The notes under the pieces: generated by a model
The model's database searches: none
Told to the model about the DNA's origin: nothing
The model's input: only the letters and a program-made list of their open reading frames with translations
Shown: piece by piece, positions 22,866 through 32,966 of the stretch
How the letters are laid out: each line of letters starts with the position of its first letter
Numbering within the stretch: the first letter of the stretch is position 1
Source: Monocercomonoides exilis
Lineage: Eukaryota; Preaxostyla; Oxymonadida; Polymastigidae
Assembly (NCBI GenBank): GCA_001643675.2
Contig: LSRY02000001.1
Span: 2,106,001-2,170,000, forward strand
Length of the DNA stretch: 64,000 nt
Reading direction: 5' to 3'
Position numbers and translations under genes: made by a program

Positions 22866-24516
22866 AAGAAAAGCTAGCAGTTGTCATCGATTAGAAATAC
22901 CAGCCAGAGTGGAGGTGCCGGTGTGGCTGCTTCTGCCAAATGGCTCGTTCTGGCAGTCTCTGACCTGTTTTTAAGGACGAGGTGTGGTGTTGCACACTGC
23001 TAGCCATCAACAACGCCAAACATAAAAAAAACGGCGAGATCACATGAAAGGAGTGTGCAAAGGCAAATATGGCCAGCAGGGACGAGCTCACGAGTTTCAT
23101 TCTCCAACTTTCACATATCATCTGCGAACTCGTGTTTTTCAATCACATTCGCGCCATCAATGCTTGTGACGAGAAGGAAGGCGAATAATCTGGGCAGGAG
23201 GAACGAGTGGCCGAGGGTGAGTTCCATGTGGCTGCCATTCTCCTGGTCTGCAACAGACGACAGCATAAGGAAGAAGAATGTAGGGTTGAGGTTGGAGATG
23301 ATTCCGGTCATGATACACTCCTCGTTGTGGATCCACTAAAAAAAGATGTTGAAGTGTAGTCACATTTTATCAAACTCACCAGTGTTAGTGATTCCTCATC
23401 GGAGCTAATGACATTTCGGAATACAGATGGATAGTCACTGGCTAAAGTGTTGCTGCAAGAAAAGGGCCAGTTGCTTACAAACTTTGCTTTGTAGATGTGA
23501 AATGCGTCACAAGAGACAGACGACGCTCCATTATATGCGCTTGTCATTAAGTGATTGCTGATGGAGGTTGTTAAGTTGAACAGAAAAACTGATTATGCAA
23601 TCTCCGCTGCTTCCTTTTATTGCTGTTGGACATTTGGTGGGAGCTCTCCTAAATCGCAAATCTCGTTATCGATTGGCTGCTTTGTTTAAACTTTCAACAC
23701 TTCATTGTTGTGGCTGTTCTTATGCTTCGTAGGTGGAAGATGGAATACATTGCAAGGATGAGGGAAAGTCGCAGAACATACAGAAGATCGGAAGTTTGTT
23801 CGAATAAATTTTTCAATAGAAAGACGAGCCTGAAGAGAAGCAATATGCGCTGCGGCTGTCGCACGGATACAAAAGATACTGAACAACAAAAACACCAGAT
23901 GCTCAGCTTACACGCTTTGTGCCGAGGATCTCTTGAAGCGGCGTATCTTAGAGGTCTCGGCAAACAGATGGACGTATTTTAGTTTCATCTTTGAGAGGGT
24001 GATTTGTTCGGAGGCGAGGAAAAGGAAAGGCAGGAGAGCAAACGCGATGTGCAGGATGGATCCATTATCGAATCTCAAGTGTCCATTCTCGACAGCGATC
24101 AACGAGGAGTTGAGGAGCACTTTGCATGCAGCTGGCGAGGTGGTTGATGAGGAAACTGAAGAAGAAGCAAACCAAACAACGAAGATCTAAAGAAGAACAT
24201 CAGCGTTAAGCATTACACCACTGTTTAAGTGCGAAAAAAATGGGAAAAAGAGGAAGAAGAAACTTTCGTTCTTTATGTTTGAAGAGATTGCGAGGACGGT
24301 GTGTATGCGCTTGATTGTGGAGCAGAGGGGTCCGAGAGCAAATGAAAGAGGCTCGAGCAAGTGGATACTCAATAAGGATGTTCCTCGCATTTTTGTTAAA
24401 TTTAGGAAAACTTCTTGGTAAAGCTCAACTCAATAACAATAATCTGCCCAACTTCACTGATCCATATTTTTCCTTCATCTGTACTCTTCGCTATATGCAA
24501 TTCGCACTCATTCCAG
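22866..24516 (-). pseudogene. Captured multi-exon region with hydrophobic segments
   Basis: Between the captured ectodomain and tail, the minus strand shows GC-richer exon-like blocks with no counterpart in the 2595-residue gene. These read LEPLSFALGPLCSTIKRIHT (24390-24330), LHIAFALLPFLFLASEQITL with KLKYVHLFAETSKIRRF (about 24060-23950), VFLLFSIFCIRATAAAHIA (about 23900-23840), NPTFFFLMLSSV (about 23290) and SSSLLAIFAFAHSFHVISPF (about 23080-23020). One intron is clear (23336-23379, GTGAGT..TTTAG). Several membrane spans are likely, so the source gene may have been a beta-helix receptor with a multi-pass domain. A class C GPCR-like fold is conceivable but unproven. Frame breaks suggest decay. 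Confidence 0.4.
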
Positions 24517-25383
24517 CTAAATACTCTTCAGTGTCACATTTTTCAAATTCAATTTTGTTGATAATTGTGCAGAAGCAATATCAATTGATAATAGCAGCGA
24601 TTGAATAGTCACAAATTCTGATTGAGCTGTGCCTCCTTCTGCCTTGATCAGCCCATGATCTGTCAATTCTTCTCTCTCATCTCCTTTTTTGGTGAATGAG
24701 CAGTCTTTCACAGTCAACAATCCCTCGCTTGATCCAACATGCATCAAAACATCCACTCCACTTGCGAATGAAGATGGAATCACAAACTTCATCAGTTCGA
24801 AATTGGTGATGCCACAAATCTTCATTGCTGCTCCTTCTGCTCCTTCAAGCGATGAGACACATTCCAATGAGCACATGCTGCTCTCATCCGATTTCACTGA
24901 TATTCCACTCACATCAACACTCTTCCGAAGATACCCTTTTCCAATGATGCTGACATTCCTTTCATTTCCTTCTGGCAATCGATCCAATGAATAATCCATC
25001 GACAGACACGGATAATCTGAGAATCCACACACACACACATCACAACCTTCGCTCCCAATAAATATCTCTGATCCAATTGCTCGCCAGAAATTGACCAGCG
25101 GAATGGCATTCGTTGTGTCACTCCCATCAAAGCCTCTCATAGAATCCAACGAAATATCTGCCAGATGCCCAGTCACATATGGAAGAGAGGTGTTTGTGAT
25201 GCTCTTTGTCAAGTTTGGCGATTCAACAAACAGGTCATTTCCATGTCTGGCAACATTCGGCTTGTCTGCCTCAAAAACAGGGGATGAGATCACAAATGAA
25301 GAAAAGCCATCAATCAGCTTCAGTGCCATCCCTCCCCCAAACCCAATCTTCCGTTCTTCTGCTGGTGCTGTGCATCCTTTCAT
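24517..25383 (-). pseudogene. Captured surface-protein ectodomain exon
   Basis: An exon begins after an acceptor TTTTCAG at 25384-25385 and reads GCTAPAEERKIGFGGGMAL onward. It is almost identical to part of the 2595-residue protein: about 735 bp (roughly 24640-25378) match 36650-37386 with fewer than a dozen substitutions and no indel. Beyond 24640 toward lower coordinates the two copies drop to clear but diverged paralogy (VTIQSLLLSIDIAS versus VTMQLLSFSQDVIS). Above 25378 similarity stops at the intron. An in-frame TAG ends the frame at 24517. Confidence 0.85.
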
Positions 25384-25795
25384 CTGAAAATAACAACAAC
25401 CAATAAAATATTTCAATCGCTTATGTCATGTGACTTATTGCATTTGTTCGGCTTATAATTAAATATTCGAAAAGTGTGCTGAATGAAACCTTGACTTCAT
25501 CAACTACAAAATAGTAAATATTGTATTGATTTCCAAAGGCAATCTTGCAACTTAAGAGATTTATGACTTTTTGAACCTGCATTCTATCAGCGAATAAAGA
25601 ATTTTTCAAAAACATTTGAATAAAATTTTTAAAAAATGGTTTTTTGAACAAATTAAAAAACATTGAAAAAGAAATATTTAGGAATGACCAAAGATAATTA
25701 TGTTGTTTCCATTTTTTATTTATCAATAAAAATTATTATATAAAATTCACAATGGGTTTTATTGATCAGAAATGACTGACAAAACATTCTCGATT

Positions 25796-25814
25796 TGTCA
25801 TGTCACACTGGCTT
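25796..25814 (-). repeat. Right terminal inverted repeat of the insertion
   Basis: Reverse complement of the left end over GTGTGACATGACA. It is immediately followed by the 11-bp duplication. Confidence 0.8.
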
Positions 25815-25825
25815 TCGTCCAAGTG
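25815..25825 (+). repeat. Target site duplication, right copy
   Basis: TCGTCCAAGTG, the partner of 21440-21450. It sits in the codons for HLDD of the interrupted reverse transcriptase. Confidence 0.9.
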
Positions 25826-26260
25826 TGATATCACTCTCACATTCCATTTTCTTTTGATTTCTGTTGTGACTTTCCTCATCACTTTTGTGAAACACCTTGG
25901 AGCATCTGTGTATCCAAGCAGCATGCCGTTGAAAGCGTAGTCGATTCCTTCGAATCTGAATGTAACATTCTGTCTGAGTTCCTTCGAAACTGGAATTAGA
26001 TGATAGGCTTGAGACAAATTTATTGTTACCGCGAAATCGTTCTTCATAATCTAACTTTCTTCTGATATTTCGTTCAAGCATTTGAGATTAGATTTCTTGG
26101 TTGCTGCATTCAGAATTCGACAATTCAAAATCTGCTTCCAGGCTCCGGACTTCTTCCGAATGAGGAAAATATTGTTCCGAAAATTCCACCTCCTTTGGAA
26201 AAATCCTGCTTTCAATCCATGTTTCCAGCTTTTTTTATTCTGCCTTTCAAAAATCCATCT
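25815..26260 (-). pseudogene. Reverse transcriptase, N-terminal half
   Basis: The minus strand reads NNIFLIRKKSGAWKQILNCR (RT motif 1/2 region), a frame break, then MKNDFAVTINLSQAYHLIPV (motif A: here N-LSQAYH instead of the usual D-AYH), FRFEGIDYAFNGMLLG and DAPRCFTKVM (motif B-like). It ends VRVISHLD at the target duplication 25815-25825. Removing the inserted DNA and one duplication copy restores a continuous frame into VRVISHLDDLILLH at 21450, which contains the catalytic DD motif (HLDD for the usual Y-DD). Confidence 0.8.
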
Positions 26261-26499
26261 TTTGGTTCCTGCTCATAAAAGATGCTTCGTACATGAATGT
26301 CATTTTTTTCCATTCCATCTTTTGCTCTGCGATTGCGCCAATAAGCCTTGACTCAATTTATTTATTAATTTTCCCCCGTCCAATTTTCTCCATTCTTGAT
26401 TATGGTCCAATATCAAACCTCCAATCTTTTCTTCCTCTGGATTCTTTCTCGTCTGTATTTCTTCAAATTCTTCTGCAGTCCAGCGGTTCGTCTTGTTGA

Positions 26500-27250
26500 G
26501 CTTTTCTTCCAATAGTCTCTCCTTGCTCCTGTGCTTCGAAACATGGACGACAGGGGTCTTCCCTGAAAAAACTTTTTCCCTCTGGAAATTTGAAGCCTCT
26601 GGTTATGTTTTTTAAAATGAACTGCTCTTTGAAGAAGAATATATATACACATGTCCCTGTTGTCTTTTCTGTTCTATCTAAAGTTCTCGCAGTATCTGTT
26701 CATGATGCTGGGTTTGCAGGCCTCCTGATATTTCTGATTCAATCTTTTATGTCGAGCGAAAACTGAATCTTCCTTCGATTCTGCACTTCCTTGCTTCATG
26801 AAGTGCTTGGGATACCATTATAATTACATCCTTGATCATTTGTTCGCAGCTCTCTTCCTCGTCGCTCTTGATTTGAATTGACATTTGTGATGCCTTTTAT
26901 GATGGATATAAAAAATTTTCAACACGTTCGTCTGCTCTATCAAAGGCATCCCGATTCCAAATGGACGTTCTGCTTGATGCTGGAGGAGATGCTTGTGAAA
27001 CCGGGCTGAAATCCTGTTCGTTGTAACAGGTTGCAATGTCCTCTTTCATTGTCTTTGGTATTTGTTAATCAAAAAGGGAAGCTGTTGGTTCGACACCAAA
27101 TATTGATTTGAACAAATCATCAATTGTTCGAGAATCTGGTGCTTCGGGTGAGATGGGTGAAGGCTGTAGCTCTAATTCAGATTGTGAGAAAATATTTGAA
27201 GAAAGATGTTGGGATCTGGGAGCTTCTGCTTTGGAAACTCGTTGGCCCAC
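26500..27250 (-). pseudogene. Gag-like region of the DIRS-like element
   Basis: The minus strand shows a 61-residue frame at 27065-27250 (PSPISPEAPDSRTIDDLF). Shifted frames then read FDRADERVENFL and SDEEESCEQMIKDVIIMV around 27040-26800. The sequence is charged and helical, and sits in the gag position upstream of the RT. The assignment rests on position and composition, not on a motif. Confidence 0.4.
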
Positions 27251-27478
27251 CGATCTGCATAGCAGAACAAGTCAAAAGTGCAAGTTCAGCTTGTAATGGT
27301 ATTCGCGAGGAGCCAAACATTTTTGATCACGAAAAGTGACATGACCCTTTAAGTGGCATCTCTTGACAAGAAGAAAAGAAAATGATTTGAAGATTATCTT
27401 TTCAATAAAACTGTTCTTCATTTAAATGCTGAAAACAATGGCTCTCAATTTATTCAACGCTATTAAAAAAGGTTATGT
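27251..27478. other. Short spacer, nothing supported
   Basis: AT-rich spacer between the DIRS-like element and the MITE. Its upstream end may include the terminal repeat of the retroelement, which I could not define. Confidence 0.3.
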
Positions 27479-27718
27479 GGGTGATTCTTTTTGAAAAGTC
27501 ACAAATGCTTTGTTTTCAAATATATCAAAAATTTCCTAATTTGCTCAAATTTCTGTTTCAGCTCACAAATCTCCTCATGAATGTTTGAAATAGCTTAATC
27601 AAGTTATAGATTCCATTTAAGTTTAGTTTGATATTTGTTAATAAAATATTTAGCAGATTATGAAATTTTAGATTTATTTGAAAATTTAACATCTGTGACT
27701 TTTCAAAAAGAATCACCC
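27479..27718 (+). mobile_element. 240-bp MITE, copy 1
   Basis: Begins GGGTGATTCTTTTTGAAAAG and ends with the inverse, TTTTCAAAAAGAATCACCC. A second copy of exactly the same length lies at 55255-55494, with matching interior words (TTGCTCAAATTT, TTTGAAATAGC). It has no coding capacity. Copy 1 is flanked by ATGT and AAAT, so no perfect target duplication survives. Confidence 0.85.
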
Positions 27719-28314
27719 AAATTATTGATCGTTAAAAAAAATTGTTCTGTGTATGCCAGAATTCTTAAAAATGATTAAAACTTAAAAAATATCACTTTAT
27801 CAGTTTTCTGTCTTTTCGAACCTTCCAAATCGAAACAAAAAAGTTCCACTTATCCCTGTTTTGCACCTGTTCGAAACAAGAACACTTTTCTTTTGCGGAA
27901 ATATCTTTGAAATTGTGCTTCGAAATATTTAATTTATTTCATTTTTTTTTATTTCTATTGATTATTTTTTCATAATTTTTTTTCTAATTTCTCATCCAAA
28001 ACTGGTGAGTGTGAAATTCAAAAATATATCTGTTCTCTCATTACCATAGGATTTGCATTCATTTTTGTTTTTTCATTTATGTTTTGAACCATGAATTAGT
28101 TTCAGATTTTTTGTTTTTTATCTATCTTCTTTTTTCCTTCAAATTTGATTTTATTTAACCATTTATTTTTTGTGAACTTTAAATAATTCAGATGGATCAA
28201 AAATCAGCTGTATTGAAACTCTGAAAAAACATGTTAGATAGACGTTTGCATTATTTAATTTTTAATTTTCATCATTATTGAATTTGACTCAACCGTGAAG
28301 TTTTATTTGCGGAG
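27719..28314. other. Intergenic, nothing supported
   Basis: AT-rich sequence with T-runs. No coding frame or repeat seen. Confidence 0.4.
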
Positions 28315-29328
28315 GGTCAACTTTAAAATGGGACTTTTTCACTTATTGGCACTTTTTTTGTTTTTGACTGCCAACTTTCAACAAACGTTGATTGGCTTTT
28401 TTCACTTTTATACAATGTTTTAACAAATTTTTAACAATTCAGTACTTGTTTGTTTTATTATTTTTAGTTTGTTTCTCACTGAGTTATCACGTTTTTTTGT
28501 ATTTTTATAAGTCACTTTTCTCAGCGAATCAGGCAACTCACAAAAAATTGATGAGTTGTTTTGAATAGCATAAACTATAATCTAACTATTTTTAAATTCC
28601 TTTTTTTCAAAAACAATTTTTTCTTGTTTTTTTCACATTTCATTTTTCATAACAACTTGCAAGTTCAAAACTGATTGTTTCTTTGCAAAAATGATGAAAC
28701 AAAAAATATAAAAATTTGATATGAATTTCAAATGCACTGATAAAGAAGTGTTACAAATTACAAAACATTGTTTTTTATTTGTCTGGAAAAGCCAAATGGC
28801 ATTAACCAAAAATGATCTGAGATAACAATTATGATATTTTGATGAGTTCTTGACAAATAGAAAATGTTAGTGTTTTATTTTCTTTCAATACTTTATTATC
28901 AGAGCATTTGTTTTTCATTTCAATTTTTTTTTAATTTTTTTTCATTTCATCATTTTTGCAAAGAAACAATCAGTTTTGAACTTGCAAGTTGTTATGAAAA
29001 ATGAAATGTGAAAAAAACAAGAAAAAATTGTTTTTGAAAAAAAGGAATTTAAAAATAGTTAGATTATAGTTTATGCTATTCAAAACAACTCATCAATTTT
29101 TTGTGAGTTGCCTGATTCGCTGAGAAAAGTGACTTATAAAAATACAAAAAAACGTGATAACTCAGTGAGAAACAAACTAAAAATAATAAAACAAACAAGT
29201 ACTGAATTGTTAAAAATTTGTTAAAACATTGTATAAAAGTGAAAAAAGCCAATCAACGTTTGTTGAAAGTTGTCAGTCAAAAACAAAAAAAGTGCCAATA
29301 AGTGAAAAAGTGACATCGAAATGTTGAC
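28315..29328. mobile_element. 1-kb fold-back element with about 380-bp inverted arms
   Basis: The left arm (about 28315-28699) and right arm (about 28946-29328) are near-perfect reverse complements. For example, GCGAATCAGGCAACTCAC in the left arm mirrors GTGAGTTGCCTGATTCGC in the right. The outer ends both start GTCAAC inward. The spacer is about 246 bp, AT-rich and noncoding. No clear target duplication was found. The RNA or single strand could form a very long hairpin. Confidence 0.8.
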
Positions 29329-29793
29329 ACTATTAAATTTTGGATGAATTATCTGTGAAATTTTTGCAATCAACTGATGAGTGCGGGGTGTTCAGTGCAA
29401 TGAAAGAAAATAATGAAAAGAACATTTTGAATCGTTACCATTTTGAAGACAAATTCCATTTGGCAAATGAACAAATTAACTTGAAGCTTTCGAAAGCGAA
29501 AACAATCAAAAGTCCAAATACTGAAAACATTGCAGAATCAACATACGATGAAGATAATAACATGCACATTTTTTTTTGAGTGCTGTGAAGGAACTTTTCT
29601 GCAAGACGATGTTGAGAAGAGAAAAAAAGAAGAGGAATGCTATTCAAATGAAGTTTGCATTTTTCATTCATTGACAAGATTTAATCTGCAATAAAAAATA
29701 TAGTATTAACAAAAAAATTTTTTGAAATTTCTATTTTTAAAAAAAGAATTGTGGACCATCATATCAGAACTTTTGCTGGTGCTTTTTGAATAT
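29329..29793 (+). other. Unassigned, one possible exon
   Basis: The plus frame 29340-29579 (79 residues, DELSVKFLQSTDECGVFSAM) has mixed, protein-like composition and directly precedes the kinase remnant. It may be an upstream exon of the same dead gene. No domain recognised. Confidence 0.25.
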
Positions 29794-30419
29794 GTCAAGG
29801 TGGATTTGAATCATGGTAACATTTTCTTGAACAACATTCTTCTGACGCCTGACGGACACGTGAAACTAGGCATGAAATAAAGTTTACCATTTATTTTGTA
29901 TATTCATCACAAATCTGTATGTGAAAACATTTTTGATTTAAACAATCAGGCTTATTTCGAATCAAGAGGCTATCATCTTCATTGGGACGAGCATCTGCTT
30001 CGTCTTCGAGTTCATCGTCATCAGCAGGACATACATTTTCAGGTTCCTTCACTGATCTTCAGCAGCTTGGAATGGTTCTGTTTGAACTGTGCATACTCCG
30101 TCCTCTGACGCATGCTGACAATGATGAGTTGTTTAAACTGTCCGTGCAGTCAAAGCAGTCGAAGCCATCTGTGAAAGGCGTTAGCGATTTCATTGAAAGC
30201 CGTATGAGCTCAGCAGTCGACAAGGAGACAGTCGCACTCACGACTGATTTGCTGAGGATGCCTATGACAATGATGACGGTGAGTGTGAAGATGAAGAAGA
30301 GGATGATGGTGAATGAAGAAAGAATGACAGAGAAAGAAGACATTGTCAGCGTGCTTTCTCGGCCGAGCTTTGCGAAGAGGCAGCAGTTGCGAGTGGGAGA
30401 AGAGCTGAGGGAAATTTAA
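29794..30419 (+). pseudogene. Protein-kinase catalytic-domain remnant
   Basis: At 29794-29880 the plus strand reads HGNIFLNNILLTPDGHVKLG, the catalytic-loop block of protein kinases (normally HRDLKPENILL..KLGDFG). The catalytic RD is lost and the DFG is replaced by a stop. After an apparent acceptor before 29950 the next frame has a serine run and then SFTDLQQLGMVLFELC with ILRPLTHADNDELFKL, the alpha-F/alpha-G region (D-WSLG-ILFEL in active kinases). The N-lobe is not found. The C-terminal extension becomes basic and Met/Lys-rich. This is probably a dead fragment; a much-spliced pseudokinase is the alternative. Confidence 0.6.
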
Positions 30420-31336
30420 AGGGAATGCTGTGAATTTTGGGAGAGAGACAGAAGGGAAAAGAAAGAGAAAGAGAAAGAGAATGAGAGAAAGAGAAAGAGA
30501 ATGAGAGAAAGAGAGAGGAAGAGGAGAAAGAGGAGGAGGAAGAGGAAGAGCAGATGAAGAGCAGAAAAAGCATGCAAAGAAGCAGACAAGAAGAGCAGAT
30601 GACGAAGAGGCAAAAAAGAACAAAAAGAAGAATGCAAAGACTGCTTTTTTGATGGGCAGAGAATCAGAATCTGTTTTGTCTTCTTTCTCGTCAAATTCTA
30701 TTAAGTTTCTATCATCGCCAAAGCCATCGCAATCGTTGTTATTATCTTCCTCCTCCTCCTATTCCTCCTCATCTTTATCCTCCTCCTCCTCCTCCTCTTT
30801 TTCTTCTTCTCCTTCTCCTTCATTTTCTTCTTCTTCTTCTTCTTTATTACCATCTTTTTCTTCTTAAAAGTTCTTAACTTTTTCTTCGTCTTCTCCTTCT
30901 CCTTCTCCTTTTTATTCTTCTTCTTCTTCTTCTTCTCTATCATCTGGTTCCAATCAATCAATTTTCTCACAAGTCTTCGAAAATTTTGTTGCAGTTAATA
31001 TTGGCTTAATTGTTTTGATGAGAACTTACATTCATCCTGTTTATCCTTCATCACGTCTTCACTCTTCAGTTGAAGATTTTCTTGTTCCTTTCAAAATTTT
31101 ATTTCGTTTTTCTTCGCTTTTCCACTCAAGCGTTAGCGATGAAAGTTCTTTTCTTTTTCAACTTTTAATAATAACGCAGTGAGTCAGGTTTGCTCCGAGA
31201 TAATGAGTATTGATCACAATTTATGGGAGGTTAAAGTGAGAACTTCGCCCTCCAAAATATGAAGTGGAAAAAAGAGCGAGATGAAAATATAGGCAATGAC
31301 ATTAAAACAATAAAAAGTGTATAATGAATTGTCCGC
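30420..31336. other. Low-complexity sequence, nothing supported
   Basis: A GA-rich tract (30420-30600) is followed by TTC/TCC-rich DNA (30740-30940). Serine-coding or Lys/Glu-coding frames here are composition artefacts. Confidence 0.5.
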
Positions 31337-31728
31337 TTCACTTCATCACAGACTTCGCCTTTTTGCTACGGTCACGAAGACCAGAGGGCAGGGGACATTG
31401 ACCCTCGGAGCTCTCTCCTGCAGGCCGTGCAGGGATCTGGTGAAGCGAGTTCGATCAAAGGAGTAGAAAGAATAACTACTCTCGCTTTCGCGAGGCGTGG
31501 AAAAGAAAACTGCCTGTGCAGTGCTCTGCCTCCTGCTCTTCTGCTGCATCAGCAGAGCAACACCAATCAACACACACACTGCATATTGAGGATCTTGTTG
31601 TCTTCTATGCGAATCATTCACAATCGATATCAGGAGTACTCTCTCGATATGAGCAATTTCTTAATCCCTGTGTATCTGCGTCGTTGTCAGGAAAAGAAAA
31701 ATCTCTTCGAGCGGTTGATCTTTAGTCT
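31337..31728 (+). other. GC-richer coding-like fragment, unrecognised
   Basis: This block is clearly less AT-rich than its surroundings. One plus frame reads SRFREAWKRKLPVQCSAS, then HTLHIEDLVVFYANHSQSIS and GVLSRYEQFLNP. An upstream piece in another frame reads CRPCRDLVKRVRSKE. It looks like real coding DNA with a frameshift or an intron. I cannot name the family. Confidence 0.35.
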
Positions 31729-32966
31729 TTCCTTCTCTGTCTCGCCATTTTTTCTCGTCATCTCACCCCAAACTTCTGTCTCGCCTTCGCACCCAGCCAC
31801 CTATCGTCTCTCCATCCGCGTTCGTATTATCTCGGAGAAAACGTGTCTCTCTGCGTTCTATCAAAAATCTGAGGTAATTCTCACTGTTCAAAAGATGTTT
31901 GGTCAGAATGAAATCGAGTCAAATGAACACAGAGAATGAATTCAAAGGAGATTTTTCTTCAGATAAATAAATAGAACAGCTCATTTTTCAATATAAAAAA
32001 AAAATTATTTTCTTTAAAATTCCTTGTTTTGAAACATCACATTTTATCTTTCAGATTCCACAAAAAAAGGAAAAAAAAACAATTCTTTGTTCATGAAAAT
32101 TTCAATAACAACAAAGAGATGTCAACAATTCAGTCCCTCCTTTCATGAAGCTGAATTCACATTGTTCTTTTCTTCAACAAAGAAAAAAGAAAGTTGAGAG
32201 AGGAAATTACAAAAGAGGTTCTTGAGCATGAACAATACCTGATCCTCACAGTCAAGAAACAACAAAGCCAACAGATTGAATGAGTTTCTCTTGTTCTGTT
32301 TAATTCTCTTCACAAATAATATGTTTCACAGAACAATGATGTTCATTGGTGGAGGAATTGATTCTTCTGATGCAATCGTTGCAAATGAACAAACTACTAT
32401 ATTTTTCCTTTCTGAGACAAAAATAGAGATATATCTTTTATCGTCTGTTGTGAATGTTGTGATTGCTACAAATAAAGAAAAAATCGCTTGGAAAATTGAA
32501 AAAAACAAATGGAATTGATAATACAAATGGAGGTACACAAAATAGGAAATGAAATAATGAATGTTGATGTTTGCAATGAAAAGAAAAGAAAAGAAAAGAA
32601 TCAACTGAAAAGCCAAATTAGAGATTAATGAAAAATTTCATTTGACAAGATTCACTCAAAATAATTGTGTGGTGGAGATTCAGCGAACACAAAAACATGA
32701 ATATATAAAAACACAACAAACACTGCTCATCCAAAATCTGCATTCAGAATCGGTGAAAGAAAAAACAAAGTGAAACACAACAACCAATGAAAACAATGAA
32801 ACAAAAAAAAAAAAGGTTGATATCAAAAACAAGAAGAAATGTGCTGATGAACAAAAACAAAAAGGGAAGAGAGATCCTCTCTCAGACTGATAAAAGATAA
32901 CATTGAGGCGGCTTTGGAAACAAATACATTTTTCCAACAAAAACACAATTGTCACCAACTCTTCAT
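31729..32966. other. Intergenic, nothing supported
   Basis: AT-rich spacer downstream (3') of the large minus-strand surface gene. The frame 32276-32518 is not supported. Confidence 0.45.

Larger units (their letters stand above)
21451..25814. mobile_element. 4364-bp Mutator-like (Pack-MULE-type) insertion carrying host gene exons
   Basis: The element is flanked by an exact 11-bp direct repeat (21440-21450 and 25815-25825). Deleting it with one repeat copy rejoins the RT frame perfectly (VRVISHLD/DLILLH). Its ends are inverted copies sharing GTGTGACATGACA. The regions just inside are rich in TGTCA/TGACA words, e.g. 21510-21530 and 21712-21765, and again at 25770-25800. A target duplication of 9-11 bp is the hallmark of Mutator-like elements. 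No transposase frame is visible inside. Instead the minus strand carries pieces of a surface-protein gene with introns (22276-25383). I infer a non-autonomous element that captured genomic host DNA. Confidence 0.8.
18830..27250 (-). mobile_element. Decayed DIRS-like tyrosine-recombinase retroelement
   Basis: Reading the minus strand from 27250 there are, in order: a gag-like region (27250-26500), reverse transcriptase (26260-25815, resuming at 21450 after a nested insertion), RNase H (about 20990-20566), a linker, a tyrosine recombinase (19854-19240) and a basic C-terminal stretch (19177-18840). Gag, RT-RH and a tyrosine recombinase instead of an integrase define DIRS-type elements. Every domain is broken by stops or frameshifts, so the copy is dead. 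The termini (split direct or inverted repeats expected for this order) could not be located, so the outer limits are approximate. Confidence 0.75.

Noticed and set aside
27335-27347. GTGACATGACC as a second end of the Mutator-like element
   Set aside because: Only about ten bases match, with no inverted partner or target duplication nearby.
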